Assembly (NCBI GenBank): GCA_019722365.1
Contig: JADFUC010000232.1
Coordinates: forward strand, 124,001-188,000
Length of the DNA stretch: 64,000 nucleotides
Source: Lithospermum erythrorhizon
Lineage: Eukaryota > Streptophyta > Magnoliopsida > Boraginales > Boraginaceae
Reading direction: 5' to 3'
Positions within the stretch are counted from its first letter, which is position 1, and each line of letters begins with the position of its first letter. Shown piece by piece: positions 12,836 to 23,400 of this stretch. Position numbers and translations under genes: made by a program. The notes beneath the pieces are model-generated. The model made no database searches and was not told the origin of the DNA. It saw only the letters and a program-made list of their open reading frames with translations.

Positions 12836-14557
12836 TTTGCCCCTCTTTCATTGTATGAATCAGCACGCTCTTTGTCTATGTCCGATTTGCAAGTGATCGA
12901 GAAAAGGATCAACATGTCATGGAAGTTCACTGTAGACCCAGGTTTTGATTATCTTGTACGCTTACACTTCTGCGAGCTGGAGGTTAATAAGCCAAGCCAA
13001 AGGATTTTCAAAATCTACATAAATAACAAAACTGCTGCAGACAACTTTGACATATTCGCACGAGCAGGAGGGAAGAACAGGGCATACCATGAGGATTACT
13101 TGGATGCTACATCTTCGGACGTCACCAGTCTCTGGGTGCAACTTGGTCCTGATACAGTAACAAGTACTGAAGCGAGTGATGCGCTTTTAAATGGGTTGGA
13201 AGTCTTCAAATTGAGCCAAAGTGATAACCTTGCTTATGCGGAGAGGTATGGGGATCTAGGAGGCAAGAAATCTTCAACAAGCGTCATTCTCTGGGTGGGA
13301 ATTATGGGAGGAATAGCTTCCATAGTTGTTCTTTCTGTTTTAGTTATATTGACTGTTCGGTTCTACAAAAAGAAGAGAATTGCACAAAATGATGATAAGA
13401 ATAATGCTGCTGGACTGCGGCCTTTATTCATTAATGGGAATATTGTGACCAGTACAACCAATGCCAAGGGATCTACTGAGTGCCAGAACGTCAACGGGCT
13501 GCTCGGCTCTATAATATCAGGAAGGCATTTTACTCTCTCAGAGATTAAAGCAGCAACACATAGCTTTGATGAGAGCTTAGTGATTGGTGTAGGAGGATTT
13601 GGTAAGGTGTTCAAAGCAATAATAGATGATGGCATCTTAGCTGCTATTAAGAGAGCCAATCCCCAATCTCATCAAGGCTTGAAAGAGTTTGAAACTGAAA
13701 TTGACATGCTTTCGAAGCTAAGGCATAAACATCTTGTCTCCTTGATCGGCTTCTGTCGCGAGCAGAATGAGATGATCCTGGTATATGAGTATATGGCTAA
13801 TGGGACCCTCAGGAGTCAGCTATTTGGGAGTGATCTCCCACCTTTAAGTTGGAAACAAAGATTAGAGATATGCATTGGTGCTGCCCGGGGACTGCATTAT
13901 CTTCATACGGGATCAGAGCGGGGAATCATCCACAGGGATGTGAAAACAACTAATATACTGCTAGATGAGTGTTTTGTGGCGAAAATGGCTGATTTTGGGC
14001 TGTCCAAGACTGGTCCATCGTTGGAACATACACATGTGAGTACAGCAGTTAAAGGAAGCTTTGGATATTTAGACCCAGAGTACTTCAGACGACAGCAGTT
14101 GACAGAGAAATCTGATGTTTACTCATTTGGTGTTGTGTTGTTCGAAGTTGTTTGTGCTCGAGCTGTTATCAATCCTACCCTTCCTAGAGAACAGATAAAT
14201 CTTGCCGAATGGGCAATGCAGTGGCAACTGCAGAAGTCTCTAGAAACAATAATAGACCCTCAACTCAAAGGGAAGTATTCTCCAGAATCATTGCTGAAAT
14301 TTGGAGAAATTGCTGAGAAGTGTCTTGCAGAGGAGGGGAAAAGCAGGCCAACAATGGGGGAAGTCCTATGGCACCTGGAGTACGTCTTGCAACTTCAGGA
14401 GGCTTGGCTGCATCCAGTTGACGAAGAGGATTCTTCTCCAAGTGTTCTGCTTCCCAGCTCTATCGAAGAGGGAGAATCTGAGGAGAAGGAGGAGGGGCAG
14501 GAGACGAGCAACTCAGAGAAAGAACCTCGTCTAAACTCAAAAACTAATTTAAAATGA
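12836..14557 (+). CDS. 5'-truncated CrRLK1L receptor kinase, HERK1/THESEUS-like
   Basis: The frame encodes the C-terminal part of a malectin-like ectodomain (FAPLSLYESARS, YLVRLHFCELE, YINNKTAADNF, ALLNGLEVFKLS), a transmembrane helix (about 13282-13356) and a complete Ser/Thr kinase. Key residues are present: glycine loop GVGGFGKV, the AIKR lysine at 13649, HRD at 13931, DFG at 13991, GSFGYLDPEYF, and SDVYSFGVV. An acidic Glu/Ser tail ends at 14557. CrRLK1L proteins sense wall state and RALF peptides at the plasma membrane, and this sequence is closest to HERK1. Full members have about 830-850 residues. Here the signal peptide and roughly the first half of the ectodomain are missing, replaced by antisense gypsy gag. 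The frame stays open back to an ATG at 12461 (698 codons), and the first ATG inside the true gene is 12878. Without a signal peptide it could not reach the membrane normally. It is either a recent pseudogene or a chimeric product. No introns, as is typical. Confidence 0.85.
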   Translation, partial: FAPLSLYESARSLSMSDLQVIEKRINMSWKFTVDPGFDYLVRLHFCELEVNKPSQRIFKIYINNKTAADNFDIFARAGGKNRAYHEDYLDATSSDVTSLWVQLGPDTVTSTEASDALLNGLEVFKLSQSDNLAYAERYGDLGGKKSSTSVILWVGIMGGIASIVVLSVLVILTVRFYKKKRIAQNDDKNNAAGLRPLFINGNIVTSTTNAKGSTECQNVNGLLGSIISGRHFTLSEIKAATHSFDESLVIGVGGFGKVFKAIIDDGILAAIKRANPQSHQGLKEFETEIDMLSKLRHKHLVSLIGFCREQNEMILVYEYMANGTLRSQLFGSDLPPLSWKQRLEICIGAARGLHYLHTGSERGIIHRDVKTTNILLDECFVAKMADFGLSKTGPSLEHTHVSTAVKGSFGYLDPEYFRRQQLTEKSDVYSFGVVLFEVVCARAVINPTLPREQINLAEWAMQWQLQKSLETIIDPQLKGKYSPESLLKFGEIAEKCLAEEGKSRPTMGEVLWHLEYVLQLQEAWLHPVDEEDSSPSVLLPSSIEEGESEEKEEGQETSNSEKEPRLNSKTNLK

Positions 14558-16819
14558 ATCGTGTTGTTAATGCTTACCAAGCGGATCATGTGGTTGTTGG
14601 TGTTGATGAGTTTTCTCAGCTAAATCTACGAGGAAGATAGTCACACTTCATCATCATCTCATCTATCCTAGTAAAGACGAGTTCATTTCGTTCCTTGGCA
14701 AAATATGCAGCCAAGATTCGAAACATATATCGTTGTCCATCACTTCTTACTGAGTGAATTGGGTTGGAAATGTAGATATTATATCAATGTATGCAGGCAT
14801 TTCAGCTTCAAAATACTTCACTGTTCTTAGTATCTGAGGCCTATTTATTCAAGGCCTCAACATTCTTTCATTCTTTTATTATGTTCAATTGGAATTCATG
14901 GCCGTTTGAAAAGTTTTAAATCATTGCTAAACTAGTTTTGTGTCTCTTTGTTGTATCACTTATCTGGTTAAACTCTTACAAGTTACAACAGACTAATCTT
15001 ATCTGCTCTAGCAGTTTTCCCAGGACTGGTAATATCTACACCCCAAAGATATTTTGGCATTCCAAATATTTATATGAAGAGAATATATTACCCTATATGA
15101 CTCGCCAAACCACTGATAATCAAAAACGCATACGCCTTCGTCGGTACATTAACGTGAAATATTACAAACCGAGCGAATTATCAAACCAAGATTATCAAAT
15201 ATAGTATCAAGTGGGTATCCGGTAACTCAAACCCATCCCGACTTATCCACATATAAAGTTAAACCTTTTAATACCAAGACTAAAACTAATCTTTAATTTG
15301 TAGCATTAAACGAGATTTTAAGTAGAATCTGTACATATATGGTTGTCTTCATTCAAGACAAATAAACAAATACCACATTAATAAGCTAGACTTTTGAGTC
15401 AAGTACATTGCATAACGTTATATGTATACATTAAAACTTTTTTGAATTCTTATATAATTGAAAAAACAGCATTTAAATCGCCATACCAACGAATCACCCA
15501 AATCCTCGCTTGAAAACACCACCAAAAGCTTTTAATTATGCGTGACGCGCCTCAATCGTAATAAAGTAAGATTACGAGAAAACAAAAGACAGATATGTCA
15601 AGCCTAACGCTTAAATATATTTGCTACGAGAATCTCATATTACCATCAAATTTTGGTAAAAACATAGATTCGTAACTCGAATACCATTTTTTAGGGTATA
15701 ACAATGTTCATAAATTAAAAAATAGTGTATGCACAAAAGTTAATTATGGTTTTGAAATCAATATTGATACATAGATATCAAATTAAACACCCATTTTTTA
15801 CTCGCTTCATTTTTACTTTTCATCTTTTCATGAAAATCTCAACACTTATTTATTACATGAGATTTGTCCTGCTATTATTTTAGTTAAAGCCAACAATTGT
15901 TACCATATCCACATTATTACTGATAGATTTTTCTCACAAGTTTGGGCTAGGCATTTTTCTAACTATTAATAATGCAATAATCAAAAGCAATTATGCAAGA
16001 AACATCTTTAAAGATTTGCAATTTTGTTATGAAAACCGACAGAATTTGAATGTTTGTTAAACCTTCAAGATGTTATTAAAAATGATTTCAATTTATATAA
16101 TAGTCCTACTTTAAATACTATAACTTCTTCTAGTCTATTTTGTATGAATGCTACTATTTGAAATCACACGAGATGTTCCTATTCAAGCTGTACAAAAACA
16201 AGTCTACACAGCTATCTACAACGCTAAAATTATTCAACACCCTCTTTTTTCAATTCTAACACCCACATCATCTCTCTCTCTTCCATTACACAATTCAACA
16301 CCCACTCAAATTTTACACACTACAATTCAAGGCTGCTTAATAAAATTCAACACCCTACTCCTCAATTACTTTCTCTTTATCTAATATTCTTATTTTACTT
16401 ATATTTTATATTTTTACGATTAAATAATTATAAAAATTATCATTTATAATTAAATAAAGCACAATTAACACGTAAAGGAATTATTTTGATTTTTAAAAAC
16501 AAAAATTATTTAAATAATTTTAATCTCATATTTTTAATTAATTTTTTGGCAAAATAAGAAACACAAGAATCGAAATTAATAACTATTAAAACAAAGAAAA
16601 GCTACAACAATAACGTAGACAATAAAGAAATCACGCGGCATAACCAACGAAATACAAATAACCACACGCATAACGAATTCCATCCACACTACAATCGCAC
16701 TATTAAGCACACACATAATAAGACTCAAATATTTAATCACGAAACATTCCAAACTTTGCCCATACAAGGCTGGGAATAATTGCATCCTCGGCCGTACCGT
16801 GACGTACATTTGCATCGCC
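14558..16819. other. Receptor-kinase 3' flank and AT-rich intergenic DNA
   Basis: The first few hundred bases are probably the 3' UTR of the kinase transcript. The rest is AT-rich. A CT-rich block at 16230-16380 with repeated ATTCAACACCC motifs resembles the region at 17950-18040 beyond the Harbinger relic, but the two are in the same orientation and so are not simple terminal inverted repeats. No gene was seen. Confidence 0.45.
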
Positions 16820-17450
16820 ATCTGCATTCTCAGACGCACACGATTGCAGAACGCAGTATCACCAATCGAGAACGGCCGCGCACTGCACCACCGCTTCACA
16901 TTGATCATAATCGCTCCAATGTCGAGCATACGATTCAAGCTCATCCTCAACAATCATATTATGTAATATGATACATGATCTCACGATGCTTAGCCAAATC
17001 AAGCGATGCTCCACACCCAATTCTGGCCACGAATGATTTTAAATCGAAGCCAAGATCGCAGAATGCACGCTCAATGTCCCATTTATTATCCCTCCCGATA
17101 TTTTGCAAACAACTTATCCTGTCTACTCAGGAAGTCTAACTGATTTGACGAAAAGAATGGATAAGTATGGTAGATACCATCGCCAGCATAGTACTATATC
17201 TACAACCGACTATCTCTTTGGCCAAGACCGCTCATAGTGAGCAAGTGACATTTCCAGGTTGAAACGCAGGAAATTGCTGCCTCCAATATTTTAACATTTT
17301 CATCTCCACCCAGACGTAAAGCGACATTGCGTTAAGGCTGAGAAGTAATACGCATCATGACGACATAATGTGGGATGATAATTCGGTACACCAAGCGCAT
17401 ATTTCAAAACGTAAGAATTTTGGTAAACCAAATCGTGATATTTCGGCGAC
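16820..17450 (-). pseudogene. PIF/Harbinger transposase relic
   Basis: On the minus strand, in shifting frames, I read DGIYHTYPFF (about 17.16-17.2 kb), KWDIERAFCDLGFDF (about 17.04-17.09 kb), a RGQNWVW-like stretch, IMYHI, and NMIVEDELESYARHWSDYD (about 16.90-16.97 kb). These match the C-terminal catalytic part of plant Harbinger (HARBI1/ALP1-type) transposases, in which DIERAFG..., then ILHNMIVEDE follow the DDE core. Frameshifts and stops show it is dead. The N-terminal part is not recognised, and no convincing pair of terminal inverted repeats with a 3-bp target duplication was found. A longer open frame at 16576-16953 on the same strand is out of register with the transposase and is not its product. 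Confidence 0.7.
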
Positions 17451-18370
17451 GCTGGCTGACGAAGATTGATTATCAAATTGATAATTACCGATTTTGATAG
17501 CTAAAAGTGGTAATTAAAGCGACTTTTGATTACGGAACACATATTGTGATCTATTTCACTAAAAAACAAGAGTTTAAGAAAAGATAATATAATAATTATA
17601 TCGAAAATAATTTACTTTTTTATGTCCTAAATTCTTGAATCTAGAAAGCGGGGTCTCTATTTATGTAGGAAAAAATGATTTAATTTTGGTAAAAATTAAA
17701 AAAAAATTAATTTGATATCAACAACGATCCAAATAATCAGATGATAAAAATCGTAAAATCAACTACCAATCAAAACGCGACACGCTGCCCAGCCACATTA
17801 TTCTCTCAAGATCCGCCGCGCCCACGCGCTTTGTCCCTCAAGGCGGACATCGCTACATGGATGTCACCAAGGCGGCGACACGTGTCCTGCTACAAGGCTG
17901 CCACACTTCAAATATTCAACAGCTGAAAAAAATTCCCCCATTTAATCCACATCACTTTTTTTAATTCATTCAACACCCCCACTACACCACTAACTTTTTT
18001 TTCAACATATTTAAACCCCCATTCAACACCCCCATTGTTCTCGTCTTAGTCATAACTCATGCTCATCCCCCTCAATACCAAAGATAGGATATCGTATCAA
18101 AAATGTATGTCCCATCACTTTGAAAATAAATAAATAATGCTACTTACATACTTACTTTGGAGTGAATAGAAGATGTTTACCCAACAAAAATGAACACATT
18201 AGTATCAGCATTTATACTGAATTTCACAATCAACCAACACCCAAACATAGCCTTGTCTCATTAAATAGAATCAATTCCACTAAGTATACCATCAAGTGGG
18301 AAACTTGCTTTATGGTCAAGATCGCCCTTTTCATTTCTTATTACTTTTCGCTCACTTTTTTCTAACATTT
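17451..18370. other. Flank of Harbinger relic, no gene
   Basis: AT-rich sequence with one GC-richer patch at 17770-17910 (CGCGCCCACGCGC, GGCGGCGACACGTGTC). It is followed by a CT-rich stretch with three CAACACCCCC-type motifs at 17960-18040. This resembles the subterminal DNA of a Harbinger-type element, but the end could not be fixed. No coding evidence was seen. Confidence 0.35.
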
Positions 18371-20000
18371 TTAGTACCAACTAATCTATTCGCGATACAT
18401 CTTACGATGTCACGCGCCCGCTCTTATCGAAATCCTTGACGCTGACTTATGCTATCTATTAGTCATTTCTCCTGATTCTAGCGCACCGGGTCATGTACGG
18501 TTAGGGTTCCATTTGTATACTTGGCGAATTCCTGCATATTCCTTAACCAAAACCCTTCTCGTCATTGGGCCTCCGACGCCAAGATTTGTACTGTCCGGAG
18601 TAGTTTTACTTATCTTATAGTTTAATGGGCTTTTTATCCATAAGTGTTTGGTTTTATTGTTTCTGTTTAATCGGAAAGACGTAAACTTCTCTTCGGGAGA
18701 GCTAAGACTGACGAATGCTTACGACACAACCATCTCCTTTTTATAGTTCTAAGGACCGATGCCCGGCTTCATCTGGTGAGAAAAGAATCATAGATATGCC
18801 TGGCCATTGGGCGAAAGCTAATCGCCATAAAAGATTCCTCGTGTATCATCTGTAGCAAACTATAAACGGAGCTTCAGTAAAACAAAATTTACCAAGGAAA
18901 AGATCCACTTCCCAAAGACGAGATTCGTGGAAGGATTCGAATGGTGCTGTGGACGCTAGAACCACCTCAACCAGAGAGAAAATGTGGTCGCCTAAGCCCC
19001 TTATCCGCCCGAATGGAATTCATCTCCTCTGCCCTGGTCGGTAAGTGTGAGTAAAGTCGGGAACCGGACCTACCTCTTTCTATTACACGGAGTAAGTCCA
19101 TTCTCGCTACGACGATCCACGCCAAGAAAAAAGAAGAGATATAGTGATCGTGCTGTGAAGACCTTGTTCGCTTCTACTTGGACTGGAAGAGTATTCCACT
19201 CGTAACATGCATTGGGTTAGCCCATGGTACGGACTCATTCTATGGGAGCAAAGCCCTCAAACCTCAGATTACCGCCGACTCCTATCAACTAAACACTAAA
19301 AATAAGACCTCCATCCGCACGTTATCACCGCCGCATGGTGATTTTACAAGAAAGACTCTGTTACTCAAACAGGGTCTCCACCGTATTATATATGTGATTC
19401 GATATTAGGAGAAATAAATTTAGTATTTATTCATAGCTCTTCCGTCAGATTCGATCTCAGACGCCCCTCAATATCGATAATAATGTACAACACTTGAAAG
19501 TGAAAAAATATAAATGAAAGATCCCACGAATTTGAATTGTCCAAGAATCTAAGAAATAAATGGTAATTTTTGATCTCTCTCAATATCTCTTTCAATTCAA
19601 AATCCAGATTTGCTATAATTTTTCCCCTTTAACATTGATTCGCTATGACGCCACGCGACATAGTAATTTTTTGATCATGTATGGTATTCGCCAATATTCG
19701 TCATTCGACCATGAAAGATCACGCTGCTTCTAAGTAGCCGCATGGTATCGGCATTTTGGTGTACGTGGTTCGGGTTATTCATTGCCTCTATCTATCAAGC
19801 GGGGAGGTATATGAAGAAAGGAATCAGCGGATTAAGGAACGTAAAGCTCAAGACAAAGAGAATCGGGTTTTCCAACCCTTCCTCTTGATCCGAGGTGCAA
19901 GAAAGATATTATTTTTTTTCGACTTCCACTTATCATGAAACGAAGGAAAGGATTTTTGGAGAATTTGATACGAGATTTCTATTCAACTCTACTTTGATAT
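18371..20000. other. Compositionally distinct block, possibly organelle-derived
   Basis: From about 18370 to 19430 the sequence is visibly richer in G and C than its AT-rich surroundings and lacks the long A/T runs seen elsewhere. Stretches such as CTTCGGGAGAGCTAAGACTGACG and GTGAGTAAAGTCGGGAACC have the look of plant mitochondrial intergenic DNA. From 19430 to 20000 it is AT-richer with broken frames. No organelle gene was identified with confidence, so the origin is inference only. It lies downstream of the 3' end of the IMPL1 gene. Confidence 0.3.
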
Positions 20001-20414
20001 ATTCAATGTCTAACTTTATTTTCACCGAATCTAATTACTCCACGTTTTTGTTTCTAATCTTAAAGCATTTAAAATCATTGAATCGCTTGATTTTCTGTAT
20101 AAACAAAATAAATACTAAAAAAGGGTTCAAAATTATTAGGAGCTTTAGTTTAATATTGTTACCCATCATAAACACAATAAATTGAACACAAAAAATGCAT
20201 GTTTTTAACTAAGAACATCAGAATGTCAAAATCGAGGTAATAACTGTAGTGAGTGAAAAATAAAATAAAATGAAACAAATTTGAGGAGTTGAACATATGC
20301 CTCCCCTTAAATTGAGATGGAGGTTGCAAATATTACACATTTGGATAAGAGAAAGGTAATTTTTACCAACAAAAATGTTGTGCAGTTAAATGAAACATAA
20401 GTTACAGTAGTTCA

Positions 20415-23400
20415 TCATAGTTCGGTATAGTAGCCTTCTGGTTTGTACCATAATGAGAAGTCGATTCCTTTCGTCTTCAGTTTCTCCGTAGCAGTTCCTA
20501 TTCTTTCAAGTAGCTGAAAAAGGCAGGGTAAAGGTGATATATAATTGTGTGCATCTTTCACTGGAGGACTTGGGACACAATGGGACACGAGTCCTGATGG
20601 GTGCACACGATGGGACACGAGTCAAGTCACTCATGAACGTATCCAACACCGTCGAGGGAGGGGGGTCAAAAGTTTTATCCTAATTTTGAACTTAATGAAT
20701 AGTATGGATGGCGGGTTCTGGAAATTCTGAACGTGGAAGTGAAAATACTAACCTTAGGATGCACAACACCATTGGAGACTAAGACAGATCTGTCAAAAAC
20801 GCAAAAGTTACCCCCATCCATGCGAGTAACCGTGCCTCCAGCCTCTTCAACTATCTGTAATCATAGTCATTCTGAGATTTTTCTTTTGACAAAATTACAT
20901 CAACCAGAGGTGGTAAAAAAATATATTCACTCTGACAATTCAGACCTTAATCAAAGCAATTTTAGAATCACGAAGAACCTCCAAGCCATTTTATTTGATA
21001 TAATAAAACTGAGTTGGATATGAGAAACGATGGTACAGAATACAGAAGAAAGAATATGTTGCAGGAAATTTACTAAGACTGGAACCACAGTTATGCTTCA
21101 ATTGCCTCGTACTCGTTCAGAAAAGAAAAGCAAAATGTATCGGGGCAGCACAGTTATCTTTGACATGAATTCTATTGATTGTTTGGCATGTAAAAAAAGT
21201 GAAAGACTATGTGAAGTTTACCAAAACACCAGCAGCCATGTCCCATGGTTTTAATCGATATTCCCAGTAGGCTTCAACAATCCCCAGAGCTACATGGCAC
21301 ATGTCCACTGCTGCAGCACCTAATCTCCTAACTCCCTACACACACCCCATCGGAGCAGGGAATTAAGACACCAATGTTAGTTCTTCATGCACAAGCACTT
21401 CGAAGTTGCACGAGAAAAGAAGAATCAGTTGCCAAAGGAGAATAAACAATAAATGTAAGAGATAGAGTAAAGAGCTACCCTGCTAACATCAGTAAATTCC
21501 TTAAATAACTCTATATTGGTTGCCCATGCATCGTCATGGTCATATCCAAATCCCGTCACAAGGAGAGATCGTTCAACCTAAAATGAATCCCATGAAAAAA
21601 TCAATAATAGTTCAAATGTAGACTAACCAAAGTTGATTCAATTAACATGAATAAGATAGAAGTAAAATGGAATTATGACTAAAATGTATTGTACTAATTC
21701 AATTGTGCTTGGAATTATAATACTCCGTATAACATACAATTTGACTTGAAATTGTAAACCAATCAGAAGTTTCAACCAAGGAAACCAAATGAATGAAAAG
21801 AGAATGCTTGGCTCACCTTATCCGTCTGACTGACATGAATTTTTATTCCATTACAAAAGGCACCTTCACCTGGAAAAAAATTATTCTTTTAAGTCGAACA
21901 ATTTCAGTAAATATGGGCGTCACTTGAAAGGAAACAACTATTACCTGAAGCTGCAGAAAATGTTCGAGTGTTCCAACACATAGGTCCACCAACAAACTCT
22001 ACCTAATTACAGAAGAAACTTTAAAAGAAGAATTCAGAAGTCTTTCTCAGATAAAACAGTTTCTAGTAGGCCTACTGATAGTTATCTGCTTACTTGTGTT
22101 GGTTAAGTTATCAATATTATTTCACATTGTATTTTCTAGTCTTCACCATGATCAGGAGTCGCAGCTATTACAGATGCACAGTCAAGATTTACGGAATACT
22201 ACATAAAGGGAACTCTCGACACACACTCCAGGAAAAGGATAACAAAAGAAAAGATGTGATTGTAAAGGGATTCAAGTTGTTCAAAGTATCAGAAATTGCT
22301 AGTAAATCCGATTTCCGCACCAGATAATATTCTCACTCAGTGATCATGAGAGAATTTGTTGGGATAACTTAAAAACACTATTGGGTTAACTCAGTGTAAG
22401 ACTTGAATTACTTCAAAGCAATAATCTGGCAAAGGAAGTATCAATGTGCAATTGTGTATCAGTGCATGTATAGCGAGGAGACGTGACATCACATACCACA
22501 GAAGCGGCTGCTGGCTTTCCTCTAAAAAGAACTCCCACAGAAACAGCAAAGCTAGGATAGCCATGGGCAAAATTAGTTGTCCCATCTACATATCAAAGAT
22601 GATTAAGTTCACAAAGTTCTTTGATAAACTGTGAAGAACGCATCAATATTGAGCTGTTGGAAAAATAGTTGAATATGCAACTTCACAGATTTGGTAGTCT
22701 TAGTTCTAGCTTTCTGTTTGGTTGATTATGCTTTCGAGAATGAAAACTATTCGCTCTTCATTGAAACCTCAGAAGAGTGGCACCACCAGTAAAGTACAAT
22801 AGGAGTCATTGCAGCAGAACATTAAAAAAAATCTATTTCAGTGAGAAAGCATCTGACCTAAGGGATCAATGCACCATAGGTAATCAGAGGATGAATCCCC
22901 AATAAGGCCTCCCTCCTCTCCAAGAATCAGATGATCTTGAAAATGTTTCTTAACCTCATTGAGGATAGCAGTTTCACTCATTTTATCAGTCCTGCAACAA
23001 ACCATAAGAGCATAACTCAAGATGTACAGGTTATATAACAAAATTTGCAATTAGAAGTATGCTGCACATGTAAGTGGCAAAAGCATCTATAATGGTTTAA
23101 AAACAAACCAAAAACCAGTGAAGCAGGGATTTAAAATGCACCATACTCAGTCCACGAAACAGGCCCTTTATATATGTCTAAAGAGGCCTATTAACTGCTT
23201 CCATTACAACCTGGAGAGAAAAGATGTGAAAAGGAAAAATGCTTTGTAGGTCAGAATTTTCAAATTAAAGCCTTTTTTCAGGAAATGGAAACTATAACAG
23301 TAAGCTCGTGGTCACATTCTTCGTTGACGAACCGAACAGAATCCTTAGACCAAATGCCCTCTAAACTTAAGGATCAGGATGACTTGAGAGTATAAAATCA

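Noticed and set aside
16576..16953. 125-codon minus-strand frame as transposase
   Set aside because: The recognisable Harbinger residues (NMIVEDE and following) are in a different frame, so this one is accidental.
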